A DNA stretch of 64,000 bases from Adiantum capillus-veneris. Lineage: Eukaryota > Streptophyta > Polypodiopsida > Polypodiales > Pteridaceae. The stretch's first letter is position 1; each line of letters opens with the position of its first letter. Positions 44,441-56,074 of the stretch are shown here, piece after piece. The position numbers and the translations under genes are program-made. A model generated the notes under the pieces. The model was given only the letters and a program-made list of their open reading frames with translations. It did no database searches and was not told the DNA's origin. Location: NCBI GenBank assembly GCA_014529385.2, contig CM043963.1, positions 65,032,969-65,096,968 of the forward strand, read 5' to 3'.

Positions 44441-45477
44441 TTCTCCCACTTGATGGCCAATGTGGGAGGCCATAAAACTATACATGTATAGTAACACATC
44501 TTCACCCAATGCCCCATCAACCGAAAAAAATTGCTGAAAATGACTACTGGAGAGATTCTTAGTCAGTGTATCCACTATGTTCTCTGATGTATGTATCATC
44601 ACCAAGTCAATCTTCTGTTTGCTAGGCAATTGTGATTGAAGTGATAACACACATCAATGTGTTTTGTCCTTGCATGAAAAATCCGATTCTTGGCCAAGAC
44701 AATAGCACTTTGACTATCATAGTGAAGAATTGGTATCTCTTGCTCTAGTTCAAGATCTCCCACTAGACAAGTAAGCCATATAGCTTCTTTGCATGCTTCA
44801 CTTAAAGTGAAATACTCTGTCTCTGTAGTGAAAGTTGACATATAATCTTGAAGAACACATCTCCAAGGAATAGCAGAATGAACAAAGGTGTAGATCCAAC
44901 GAGTTGTTGATGTATGATTGTCAACACAACTTACATAATCACTCTCAAGATATCCCCTAATGGATTACTCTCCACAATCATAGCATAATTGTCTATTCGC
45001 TGTGCCACTCAAGTATCTGAGAATCTATTTGAAAGCTTGCCAATGCTTCATTCTAGGATTGGACAAATAAACATGCTCGCAATGTCAAGTCTCGTAGCGA
45101 TCATGGAATACATGAGACTGCCACAATTGAAGCATTAGCCATCATGGCTATTTTCTTAATAGATTTGGGACAATCATTCTTGCTAAGTTTCAAATAGGTA
45201 GGCAGTGTGAGTGTGGAGACCTCTACCCATGGTTTAATTTAACTTTGGTAATTACTAGATGTCGATTTGACTGTATCTCCACATTAGGTCTCTACTCAAT
45301 GACTTCCCCTTCTGCATATTGAAACGATTAAGCACTTTTTGCATGTACCCCTTTTGAGACCCATATAGAAATATGTCTTTACGATCTCAAGTAACACCCA
45401 TACACAAAATATGATTAACATCACCCAAATCTTTCATGTCAAAAATTGATTATGTAGCTTCTCCTTTAGGTCATCAC
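44435..45477 (-). pseudogene. Copia RNase H and RT C-terminal part
   Basis: Minus-strand frames: MSTFTTETEYFTLSEACKEA then YDSQSAIVLAKNRIFHARTK and HIDVCYHF (44599-44841) are copia RNase H. LVMIHTSENIVDTLTKNL (44435-44650) is its tail. Further right come ESDYVSCVDNHTSTT and GSLMYSMIATRLDIA, then LNRFNMQKGK and MKDLGDVNHILCMGVT of RT. Several stops and a 66-bp insert near 45213 break it. D splits it at 45477; it resumes at 57035. Confidence 0.82.
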
Positions 45478-46437
45478 TGTTGACCGCTGGGTCAACAACA
45501 CAACATAACTCAAGTTTCGTACCAAAGTCTTATCTTTTGCGAGTTATGAAATGCTGCGGATTATGGCTATAAACGTCATTTGTAATGAGTAGTTATTCTA
45601 GTTTCAGAAGCCGGGGTGCAATGGCACTTCCAGATTGTAAATACAAAGCCATTTGACCCTTTCAACCCCAATTTTGGTTAAACCTAAGGTAGCCTTAGTA
45701 TATAAGGTACCTAGGACATTTTGTAAAGGGGGGGAACTTTAATCATAATCTAAACTAGAGCGCTGCCGTCTACTGTGTGTGAGAGAGAAAGAGAGTGAGC
45801 GTGAGCTTTATCCTCTCGCTATGCCCGGCTCGCTCAACACATTGGAGATCCGACTGCACCATTGCTGTAGGCTCGAGGAGAGCTATGCGACAACGCCAAG
45901 CATTCCACGCGAGATGAAGCGCACACGCCGACGCATCTACGAGCTATTTGTGGCCGTAAGTGTATCAAACGATGTCTGTTTTCTGTGTGCTAATAGTCTA
46001 TAAAATCGTGGTGACATAAGCTACGCATAGGTACTCATAAATTTCAGTTTCGGGCACTTTCAAAATTTTGCTCTGTCATCCTACGCGTTTTCCGCAAACG
46101 GGTTTAGAGTGAGGGTTTTGAGTGTAGAAGCGTAGGGACAGGTGTATCCTAGTGAGGGGATGGTGTTCCTTAAGTTTCGTACGAATCTGGCATGATTAGG
46201 TGAGTTACCTTCCGTATGTGTGTATGTGGCTAGGTGGTGTAGTTGAGAGCAGTGAGGTTCTTGATTGTGGTTTAGTTGGCCTTCCAGAGTGTTGTATGTG
46301 TAGGATGGTCTCAGCCTGATAAGCTAACGAGATTTCCTTCGTGTGCCTATCGTGTCATCTGTGTCCTCGATTGACATTATGTTGATCTAGGTAGTGTTTG
46401 CATGCACTTCATGGGTGTGTGAGTCGCTTCCGCAACA
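45478..46437 (+). mobile_element. 5' LTR of D
   Basis: TGTTGACCGCTGGGTC to GCTTCCGCAACA. TATATAAG at 45699-45706 is a good TATA box. A GA-rich stretch follows at 45778-45799. Two words related to the leader palindrome lie downstream: CTACGCATAGG (46021-46031) and CATCCTACGCG (46077-46087). Confidence 0.93.
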
Positions 46438-46438
46438 T

Positions 46439-46458
46439 TGGCGCCACTGCCGGGGACA
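46439..46458 (+). other. Primer binding site of D
   Basis: TGGCGCCACTGCCGGGGACA begins 1 bp after the LTR. It has the TGGCGCC..TGCCGGGGA form of many plant Tat/Athila-type elements, not the tRNA-iMet form seen in the other elements here. Confidence 0.8.
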
Positions 46459-46980
46459 CAAGGACCTAAGTAGGTTTCCTACTAACACTCGTGTGATGGT
46501 TGCTTGATTTAGTTTTGGCTAAAGAAAGCGTTTTTCTTAAGTGGATCCGGAAGAGGATATTCTGCGATCAAGTGGATAGCTAGGAAGTGTGTGTCTTGCC
46601 GAGGATCTGCGACTAGATAGGTTTAGTTAGGATCTGTGGATTAGAGTAGTTGTTGGTGGTCGAGTGATTTGTGAGGTGATAAAAGCGTTTACTAGTCCGT
46701 GTGTGGCAGTGAAGCGTTTTTCTACTCATAGATGCAAAACCTCATATGATTTGTAGGAGTAGCTTTAGGTAAGTGATCCGATTTTGATCTAGAGCTATTC
46801 AGCACTGAATTATTTGCTAAAGTGCTTGATTGCATTTGAAATCACGGAAAAGTGTGTTTTTGAGGATAAAAATGCATTAAAAAAGCTTTTGTGGATATTT
46901 TTGTATGACTGACTGATGCTGTGCATATAAAAGAGCATTTGTAAGGGTACTGTGAAGAAAACCTACAATTCTGTAAACAT

Positions 46981-47004
46981 AGACATCCTATGCGCAGGAT
47001 GTCT
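46981..47004. repeat. D leader palindrome 1
   Basis: Arms perfect; the centre reads ATGCGC in place of ACGCGT. Confidence 0.9.
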
Positions 47005-47269
47005 CAAGGGGGTTCTGGAGACCAAATTTGAAAATTTTGACTGCACCAGTGTGTTTAGAAGGGGGGGTTTACTCTGAGTATACATTGAAACTAGAGTTTT
47101 GACCAACTCTTGATACCCAAAAGACCAAAGACAGAGTGTCAAAAACGCGAAAACAGGAAACTTAAGATTCTGAGCACAATTTTGCATAAAAACTGGTAGA
47201 AATTCTTGAAAAGTAGTGCTCAAGACTTGGGGATGCCCGTGGATGAATTCTGCCAAAAATTTCATCAGT

Positions 47270-47293
47270 AGACATCCTACGCGTAGGATGTCT
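47270..47293. repeat. D leader palindrome 2
   Basis: Perfect 24-bp dyad. Confidence 0.95.
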
Positions 47294-47556
47294 AGAGAGT
47301 GATTCTGGAAGCAAAAATTAAGTTTTGACATCATACCCATATTCTGCATGTTGTGTTGGACACACACACACCAAAGCTCATGTCATTTGGACATATAGAC
47401 TGAGAGTTAAGGGGATGTTACTCTTTCAGAGAAATATGTTCCCAAAAGTGATGATTCTGAGCAATTTGGACATCCAAAATTTGATGTGATCACATATTCT
47501 TGTTATATGCATCAAGAAGCACCTTGGGTAGAAACAGAAGTCCATTCTGAGAAAAA

Positions 47557-47580
47557 AGACATCCTACGCGTAGGATGTCT
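47557..47580. repeat. D leader palindrome 3
   Basis: Perfect 24-bp dyad. Confidence 0.95.
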
Positions 47581-47715
47581 ACAGGGTGATCTGGTGGAAA
47601 TTTTGAAATTATGAGTTGACCAGTGTGTTCAGAAGGTAGGTTTTACCTTATTTTCACCTGGAAAGGGGAACTTGACCATATCTTGACAGGATAAGACCAA
47701 AAGACGAAAATTACC

Positions 47716-47727
47716 AGACATCCTACC
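47716..47727. repeat. D leader half palindrome
   Basis: AGACATCCTACC only; the right half is lost. Confidence 0.7.
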
Positions 47728-48003
47728 TAAATTGTGCCCAAGGCATAATTTTTGAGACCAAACCATAGGGTGACTTCATGTGCATGTTATACATGATGTT
47801 TTGAGTGCATGTGAGAGTTTTCAACTCATTTGGGTGAGAAAATTGGGTTTTAAGCAGACTTTAGCGTTTTTTTTTTGAGAAAAAAAGGCTAGAACAGCTA
47901 GTTTTGGGGTCTTTTGACATCCAAATTAAAGTCTAAGCATAGCATTGGATTGCTGACATCAAGGGGAAGCTGTGGCTCAAGTTTGGGGCAATTCTAAGCA
48001 CTT

Positions 48004-48027
48004 AGACATCCTACGCGTAGGATGTTT
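48004..48027. repeat. D leader palindrome 4
   Basis: One change at the right outer arm (ATGTT for ATGTC). Confidence 0.93.
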
Positions 48028-48128
48028 TCACCATGATTTAGCACTCCAAATCAACCTCTGAGCATACCACAGTGATCAACACCTTAAGGAGAGTCTGTGT
48101 TTCAAATTTGGGGCAATTCTGAGCATTT

Positions 48129-48152
48129 AGACATCCTACGCGTAGGATGTCT
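48129..48152. repeat. D leader palindrome 5
   Basis: Perfect 24-bp dyad. Confidence 0.95.
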
Positions 48153-48412
48153 AAGGCATGATTTAGAGGCCAAATTCAAACTGCGGACATAGCAGGGTGT
48201 TGTATAGCCTTAGGCAAGCCTCCTAGTCAATTTTGGTCCAATTTGGAGTTGATTTGACTAGTGAATTCATCAGAACGGACATCAGGCTTTTGGAACAGAT
48301 TCTTGATCATTTGACCAACCTATAGGTGTTAGAATCAAAAAGTAAAAATAGCTGTGAGTTTAGCATATCAAGGGGAAGCTAGAGTGCAAGTTTGAGCTGA
48401 AATAAAGCAAAA

Positions 48413-48436
48413 AGACATCCTACGCGTCGGATGTCT
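48413..48436. repeat. D leader palindrome 6
   Basis: One change in the right arm (CGGATG for AGGATG). Confidence 0.93.
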
Positions 48437-48714
48437 CCTGGGTCATAAAGTGGTTAAAATTCTACTGTAGCCATAAAGGGAGGTTCTAAGTGTCTCAAGG
48501 ATTCCAGAACTTTTTTCAAAAGTGAATTTGGACCTTGTTTGGCCTATTTACCAAGCAAAGACAAGAATTGTCAAACATTCTCTTGGAGTGCACTAGAAGC
48601 TCTTGCAGCCTAAATCTTGACCTATTGGCATCCAAATTCAATTTTGAGTATACCATTGGGTTGCTGAGCACTAGGAGAATCTTGGGATCAAGTTTGGACA
48701 AAATCTGATCAGTT

Positions 48715-48738
48715 AGAAATCCTACGCGTAGGATGTCT
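48715..48738. repeat. D leader palindrome 7
   Basis: One change in the left arm (GAAATCC for GACATCC). Confidence 0.93.
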
Positions 48739-48839
48739 CCAGCTTGATTTAGGACTCCAAACCAACCTATGAGCACACCACTGTGATTAGCACATCAAGG
48801 AGAAGCTGGGTTGAAAATTTCAAGTCATTCTGAGCAAAA

Positions 48840-48863
48840 AGACATCCTACGCATAGGATGTCT
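48840..48863. repeat. D leader palindrome 8
   Basis: Arms perfect; the centre reads ACGCAT. Confidence 0.93.
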
Positions 48864-48963
48864 CAAGGCCATTTTTAGGTCCAAATCAACCTCTGAGCAT
48901 ATCATTGTGTTGCTGGACTTAAGGGGAGTCTCTGGACCAAATTTTGTTAAATTCTGAGCATAT

Positions 48964-48987
48964 AGACATCGTATGTGTAGGATGTCT
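48964..48987. repeat. D leader palindrome 9
   Basis: Most diverged full copy: left arm GACATCGT, centre ATGTGT. Confidence 0.88.
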
Positions 48988-49443
48988 CTAGGCCAGTTTC
49001 AGGGTCCAACTGTACTTTTGACCATATAGGAGTGTTCATAGTGTCACAGAGATCCCAAATCTTCTTTTTAAAATTGAATTTGGACTCATTTTGACCAGTC
49101 TAAATTGCATTTCACTATTTTGGCCATAACTTTCACAAACGATATCGGATCGGAAAAGTTTTTATATCAAAACGTAGCCTGAGAGCGACTCTACAGATCT
49201 TAGAGCAAAACTTGAACTAAATGAATGCTATGGCAACCATTTAGGTCAACTTTGAAAAAAAACGTCGTTTAAGATCTCAAAATACATCCGCAAGTTAGGG
49301 GTGCCTAAAAGCGACAATTTGCGAGAATTGTGACGAAACGGTTGCGGTTTTGGACATAGTTTCGACTTTTCCCTAACCAAAGCACTTGAACACAGTGGAA
49401 TAAGCCTACTTGAACCAAGAAAAAGCTCTTAAGCCCAGAAATC

Positions 49444-51345
49444 ATGTCTACCCTAGATTCAAACGCAGCTTACACAAGCTTGGAGATCCCGCCGATAGAG
49501 GAATATCCTCCCACAATGGATCTTCCAAACTTGCAATTGATAAAGATCCATCTTGTTGAGAGAGTTTGGATGATTGGTCATGAGAGTGAAGGACTTTATA
49601 GATACATTGACGACAATGAGGTCAATCTTTATAGGTGCTCAGATCCATACCTAGAAGAGATAACGGATTACAAGATCTTATATGTCTACACATACGGAGT
49701 CGACTGTCAATGGAGATCTATAGTTATCGACAAGTATGAGAATACAGAGTTGTAGAAAGCACAAATCCACAGACTGTACTAGAAAGAGGTGGATATTTGG
49801 TCAATGAAGGACCACAAATGCCTCCACCAAACACGAGAATTCCTATAGGAATTCCAAGAAGAGAGACACCAGGATTCCCTTCAAGAGCGATAACGAGAGA
49901 AGGATTGGGAGAGTCTCTGGTTAGACTTGTAGACAATCGACGAGTTAGACCATCCCAAGTCCAGAAATGGGTAAACATAAAATACTCCGGAGATAAAGAT
50001 CCGAGAGATCACGTAACGGCTTTTAGAAGAGTGATTAGAGCAGAGGAAGTTTCAAATTTTGGGACACAATTTGCGGGATTTGGATTGACTCTAGAAGATG
50101 ATGCAGCTACATGGTTCAACTCGGTGGAAAAATGGGATTTTGAGACCCTAGATGAGCTGTTTGAGGAGTTTATTGAAGAATTCTTGCCAAAAGGCATTGC
50201 TCACAATACGGTCTCGCAAATCCATAGATTCAAACAAAAAGAGGATGAATCAGTACGCAAAGCATCATTACGGCTCAAGAGATATGTTAAGCTCTGTCTG
50301 AGAGCGGAATTACCTACGCAATCACGACTGATGCTGTGATCTTTATCCAGGGAATGAGACATGCGGGCCTTCAGAAGGATCTGCATATGATAAGGAGGAT
50401 GACTCTAAACGAGTTGATCAAAGAAGCTCTTTATCTAGTGGATAACTGTGAGGCATACAAAGAAAAGGACTTAAAGAGTCAAGGAGATGACACATCCTCT
50501 CAACACGGTGTTTCACAGATAAGTGAGTCCATTGCCAAGCCAACGGCACCCATTGATCAAGAAAAGCTTATCGACCACTTGGTCAAGAGGTTGATTTCTC
50601 TTGTAAGGTCTGATTTGGGAGAGCCGAAGTGGTGTGAAATTGAGAGAAAATGGACGAACCATATGAGGGAAGAGTGCTATTATAGCATGGAAAATGTTAG
50701 GGAGAGGTATGTACAACCTGTTCCAGAAGCACCTACTCCACCTAGATACATTACGGGGAATGCGCCAGGGCCAGTAGGAGTTTTAAGGCCACATCTTGTC
50801 TTAGGACAACAACCTCCGCTGCCAGGTGCTAGAATGCCGGTAGACATGAGATACATGCCAATGATGGAAGCATCAAATAAACCAACGCCAGTACCAGCTA
50901 CAATGTGGTATAGCAACCAAAGTGAGTACTACCCGTCGAAGCAACAAAATGTGAGAGAAACACATGGAGTGGTGAGGCTGGTACAACATCCACCTATTGG
51001 GTTTCAGTCGAAAGAAAGAAGGTATGAAATGGACGAAAGGACATTGCGATTCATTGCAAATAGCGGCTTATCTAGGTCAAAGCTTGCTTATAGCCAAGAG
51101 GAAATGCTAAAAGAATCTCCTCAACCAGAGACAGATTGTCACAAAAGTCGTGACAACCACTTGGTTAAACAATGTTCTCATACGGAGATCACTGAAGTAA
51201 ATGCCTATTGTCTTGAGTGTGGCATCACTCACTTGATCCCCGATTGCCCAAAAAACCCAAACCAAATCAGGAAAATCACGACAAATGTATTAGGGATTGT
51301 TCAGCTACCTAGTAGCTCAGAAATGAAAATGTCGTATTAGTTCAA
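49444..51345 (+). pseudogene. D gag, broken by frameshifts
   Basis: ATG at 49444 opens MSTLDSNAAYTSLEIPPIEE. The frame shifts near 49740 and continues GYLVNEGPQMPPPNTRIPIG. The capsid part follows: VQKWVNIKYSGDKDPRDHVT, FGLTLEDDAATWFNSVEKWD, LFEEFIEEFLPKGI. Another shift near 50300 leads to AVIFIQGMRHAGLQKDL and a C-terminal knuckle-like CLECGITHLIPDC, which has three rather than four residues before the histidine. A third shift is near 51320. Gag would form the particle; all breaks are small, so the frame was intact not long ago. Confidence 0.8.
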
Positions 51346-53112
51346 GTGGTTACAAGAGTACAAGCTCAAAAGAAAGCTGATGAGAATCCAGAGACAAAGA
51401 ACACAGAAAGTGACACGAGTCCAAAGACAGATGATGGACCAAAGACAGACGCACCTAGTCAGAAAACCAAGAGCAAACGAAATAGTTGGAAAGCTAGAAA
51501 GACTAGGATGAAAGCACGCAGGGAACGAGAGAAAAAATCCCTAGCTGAGAAGCTTATCGAAGCTGAGGAGAAGATGAAACAACATGAGGAAAAGGAGGCA
51601 CCTTCTCTTACACAGATGGTTAAACCTCTAGAAGAACCATCCACGGATGAGAAACCGAGAAGTGCTAGTTCAGGAGGATCTGTGCTGGCAGAGAAGGTTA
51701 ATGAGACATTAGATGCCCTCTTGAAAGCCTATGATGTGAGGCTCAAAAACAACCAAACCCAAGAACACAGGTGGATGACATATCCCTATGCGGAACTAGA
51801 AAAGCAAAGGTTTGAAATGTGCCAGAAAATGATTCAAACAGCCCAAGCTTTACTAGAACCACCAATTGCAAAACCTGAGGATGTGATCCGTGTCCTGCCT
51901 ACACAAGTAATTCCACCAAACTAGGAACTAAAAGAGCCAGATTCTAGTCATGAGCACAGACCAAACCTCAAAGACCAAGCATTAGAACCAAGGATAGTAC
52001 TGAATACCACGGATAACTCTTTCGAGGGATTTCACGAAGCTATACCTGAGGATTGTAAAGAGATAGATGGTCTTGACGAATTGTGGAAACAAGTCAGAGA
52101 GGCCAATGAAGCCAATGACCTAAGAAGACTAGTAGACAAGACTGGTGATGAACGAGGAGTGTTTCTACCACCAATAGAGGAATTTGAGACTGGATCTCAA
52201 ATGAATCTAGACGTGCAATCGTATTGGGGCGACAAAGGATCTGTACAATCTATGGATAGTCAACCCCATTCGTTAAGAACACTACCGTCCTACCTGGGAG
52301 AGTACAAGACCAAGTTAGATGTGGTTGCAGTCCCATCACAGAGACTGTCTCCCAACAAGGCCATCGATTCAAAGGGGCTAGTACATATTCTATCTACCCC
52401 AGTCACCTGTACAATAATGTTACCCGAGTTGCTTAGAATAAGACCAAACATGTGGGCTAATGTGGGTAAATGTCTAGAGAGATTTGGTGTAAAAACCCCA
52501 ATGACTCAAATCGAGGAAGGCATCAAAGAGCTTGAAATGCCTCAATTAAATACTAGGCCAGTGCCATTAAACAAGGTAGGTGAGTATTACGAGGGAGAAG
52601 ATGGAAACACCACCCTTCCTGTGGAATTCAATGGTGTAAAAACCATGGCAATCCTTGACAATGGAGCTGGTGTGGCCATTGCAACCAAAGAGGTTTGGAA
52701 AAAATGGGGAAAACCTGCCTTGATATCCACACGAATGACCCTGCAGCTTGCAGACGGACACAAGGAAAAGCCCCTAGGAGTGCTAGAAAAAGTACTTGTT
52801 ACTTTTTGTGGCATTGAATATGAACACACTTTTGCTGTTGTTGACTTTGGCAAGAAGAACAACTATGACATCATTCTGGGAAGACCATTCATGCGACAAT
52901 TGAAAATTGTCCAAGATTGGGGTTATGACCATATATACCTGAGACATATGGAAACCATAACAAAGATAAACTTGAGGGACCATAGCTATAGGGATGTGAC
53001 GAGAACACCGGTTGAGGAGTTTGATTCCGCCACAGTAGGAGGATCAGAACTTCCATCTTGGTTAGGTAAGCCTAACTGTGGATGTGTGGAGCTTCACAAT
53101 GTGGTAGCTTGA
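51346..53112 (+). pseudogene. D gag-linker and retropepsin-like protease, one in-frame stop
   Basis: A Lys/Glu-rich, probably coiled-coil linker (RKTRMKARREREKKSLAEKL) runs to a stop at 51922-51924. The same frame stays open from 51925 to the TGA ending at 53112. The protease domain lies around 52600-52900: MAILDNGAGVAIATKEVW, then MTLQLADGHKEKPLGVLE and NYDIILGRPFMRQLKIVQDW. The active site is D-N-G, and I-L-G-R-P-F is the conserved end strand. It probably matures Gag; no RT follows. Confidence 0.8.
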
Positions 53113-54374
53113 AACGTGAGGAATGTATCCTAGAGCGGGTTATAGAGGATAGGGACTATATCCCAGAACCATTTCCTGAAGAAGAGTTAGAGCCTTTTGG
53201 ATGGGAACACATCTTGGCTACTCTGGACGTGTGCGCTGTGGAGGATGCTCCCACAACAAAGTTTTGTGATGAAAATGGCTATGATGTCGTTCCTTATTTT
53301 GCAGTGAGTGTAATCTAGGAAAACGAAGAGATCCACACATTAACAAGCTCTCGAAATAAGGAGAAAACAAAGAAATGTGGAGAATCAAAAGATGAAGAAG
53401 ACGATGAGTTCTATGACTCTGTAGAACACTTCGAGATTCAAGAAGATCAACGACCCGAGAATCAATGTCATCGCTACACGAATAAAGTGCATCAAAAGTG
53501 GATTCCAAAGTCCTCAGTGAAGACACAGCCACCACAAGCATCCTCATACATGGATCCTAATAAGGATGCAAAGACTCAGCTAGGAGGAATACGACCAGAG
53601 CAACGAGCTAACAATGCTCTAATCAATGGGCTAGAAAAGTCCTCCAAGAAACTACCACCCACGAGCAAACAGACAGTAACTTTCCACTACCAGCCAAAAA
53701 ATCAAGGGAAAGTACAAGAAGTCAACCTTGCTGAGGATAGTAGCGATAGTGATGAATCTTACGACATCCCCTATCATCAACTCAGGCCATCACTATCACC
53801 AACCCCTTCAGCAACAACCATGACAGGTCAAAAGAACAGGACAACAAGTCAAAGCCAAAAAGCTCGACAAATCTGGATACCAAAAAGCCAGATCGGCCAA
53901 AAACAAATATGGATCAAGAAGACAAAGATCTCTAATGACAAATCACAAGATCCAACACCAAAACAAAAACAAGAAAAGCGTGCACGAACAAGTAAGAATA
54001 TCACAAAGTTGCAAGCTTTCACAACTCAGGTTTGGGCTCCAAAGAAGTTGATTCAAGCACAAAAAAGTTAGGAATTCATTTGGATTCCAAAACAACCACA
54101 ATATGAACTTTCAAAGCCTAAATCCCGTCCCCAACCAAGCGTACAAGGGCTGAAGCAAAGACCACTGTCGACTCACACAACAAAAAGGTGGATCCCAAAG
54201 AAGTCTCTTCAAACACAAACGAAGCACGGGCAAGTATGGGTTCCCAAACGAGCGTCAGCAACAAAACAACCAATAATCGCAAAGAAATGGGTCCCAAAGA
54301 AGAACAACAAAACTGCTATCAGTGCATTGCCGCTTGAATTCTTACAATTCTTCCTACGATTACAGTACAGTTAG
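53082..54374 (+). pseudogene. D C-terminal ORF with eight W-x-P-K motifs
   Basis: The frame overlaps the protease end by 31 bp in a different phase and is interrupted by TAG at 53316 and 54069. It is acidic first (FYDSVEHFEIQEDQ), then very Lys/Gln/Ser-rich. From 53492 it carries KWIPKSS, IWIPKSQ, IWIKKTK, VWAPKKL, IWIPKQP, RWIPKKS, VWVPKRA and KWVPKKN at 15-60 residue intervals. Similar W-V-P-K phrases occur in some copia gag tails. A nucleic-acid-binding or partner-binding role is a guess. Where RT should be, there is nothing. Confidence 0.65.
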
Positions 54375-56061
54375 AAGAGAGCAAGTCGCTTCAATCAAGC
54401 AACGATACAGGAGCTTCAAAGACCATTACATTGCTTAGAATAGGAAGCCTCGCCAACAAATGCCAATAAGCAAATTGCTTATACCCACATCTTGCACAAC
54501 ATAAATCTTTTCCATGCATTGACTGTGTATGCATAATAGGGCTACATTACAAGGCCTGCATAGGCACAACTTTTAATTGCCCAAGCACAACACATACCCT
54601 TTGTGATACCCTGTTGTAAAGGATGACTCCAAATAGGAAGGGGGGAGGCATTCTGAATGCGGACCTAACATTATGACTATCAGAGGGAAATGTTTTGTGA
54701 GATGCATTGAATTTTTGCGTTTTATTGTGATAATTTTTTGATGAAATTTAGAGTATATTAGTGTTACAGAGGAGTCTGGGGACAAAATCCATATATGAGC
54801 CCCTAGGGACATGTGTATAGTGTACATAGCATTTAGATTTCTATTTGAATGATTTTTCTTTTGTTGAGTTGTTTTAAGATTTTCTTTGTTTATTATTAAG
54901 AAAAAATAAAAAAATCCATAATCATCATGAAGAAAAGACTGATGAGAGGCCTGAGCACTACAAAGAGAAGAAGGTACAGAAAAACGATGAAACTTTAGGA
55001 AGTATGTCTCAGCAGCCACTACAATAGCCGAAGAACTTGTCACAAAGCAGTGTCAACATGCAACCGACAAGTCATACAAGTCAGAGTCGAGTAGCTAAGC
55101 CACAAAATGAGTGAGGTGTTAGTCCCAAAGCTTCAAGTAATATTCTCTGTGGTCTAAGCGTCTTAGCTATTCTAGGTACTGCTTAAGCTGGAAGAGTTGA
55201 GCATATTTACGTTGTGTCGCTCATGTTGGTATAGGTGAGCAAAAGAGTTGAAGTCTAAGTACTTAAGTCTGGTGAAGTGAAGGAGAAGGTCCAAAAGATA
55301 CTCATGTATTGAGCACAGTGAGATACGAGTGGATAAACTTCTACATCGACAACCCTTCTTGGAAAGATGGAAGCTATTGAGACATCTTTTGATGTCACAT
55401 GTGCTACATTTATTCCTCGAAACACCCATCATCTCCTTCTTTCACATTGCATGCTTTTGGTGACAAATTTCTCATATGCATATAGAGTGTCCCATAATTG
55501 GCACTTGCATCAGGCACTCTTTCCGTGTTTCACCCAAGCACTCACCTTTCATGAACATGTACTTCTTGTTCAATTGCTCAACTCCAATAAGAGTGTATAC
55601 CAAAGACATTTTTTTTTCCCTCCGGGTTTTTTTCGCTTTGGTCATCCAGGTTTTAGACCCTAATATAAAGACACCTATCACCATCCTCTTGTACATATTC
55701 CTTCTACATCAACAATAAGGAAACAAATCAATTGACAAATGAATTGGAGCACCGATTTCAGATCATAGCATACTTCTCCTCAATGGCGAGTTGAAGAATG
55801 ACCTACAATGACAAAGCTGCAGAAAACACTAACAACATGATTGCACAGGAACAAAGAAGTCCCCAATGAAGAAGAGCAGACATAAAAGTAATTAGAGGAT
55901 CTCAAAAGATGAATGGTTATGATGATAGATGTCCACTCTAATGGATCATAGTTCTTGTTGTGGTTCGACAAAGTTACAAGCAGTGCAACAGATGAAGCCA
56001 AAACGACAGCAAAGACCACATCGCCATCGACAATCAGATAATGTCCGGGACGACATGAACG
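54375..56061 (+). mobile_element. Non-coding 3' internal region of D
   Basis: No conserved frame; only short overlapping open stretches on both strands. No RT, RNase H or integrase motif is found in any frame. Confidence 0.6.
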
Positions 56062-56074
56062 CGGAAGGGGGGAG
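56062..56074 (+). other. Polypurine tract of D
   Basis: GGAAGGGGGGAG-type purine run directly before TGTTGACC of the right LTR; primes plus-strand DNA in this element class. Confidence 0.85.

Larger units (their letters stand above)
46459..49443 (+). other. Leader of D with an array of palindromes
   Basis: Three kilobases without a coding frame. Nine copies and one half copy of a 22-bp dyad (GACATCCT, ACGCGT, AGGATGTC; often extended by A and T outside) are set in diverged repeat units. Units share upstream text such as CAAATTTGGGGCAATTCTGA and GAGCATTTA. Related units without a palindrome also occur. The end (AAAATTGAATTTGGACTC at 49070) is similar to the end of the E leader (about 59355). 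Confidence 0.9.

Noticed and set aside
45779-46003. 74-codon frame in the D LTR
   Set aside because: It lies after the TATA box in a transcribed LTR, is not kept as a frame in the right LTR (changes at 56440-56520), and has no family likeness.
46981-48987. CRISPR-like array
   Set aside because: The repeats are palindromic and evenly placed, but spacers of 125-302 bp are mutually related, the setting is a plant retrotransposon leader, and no cas-like gene is present.
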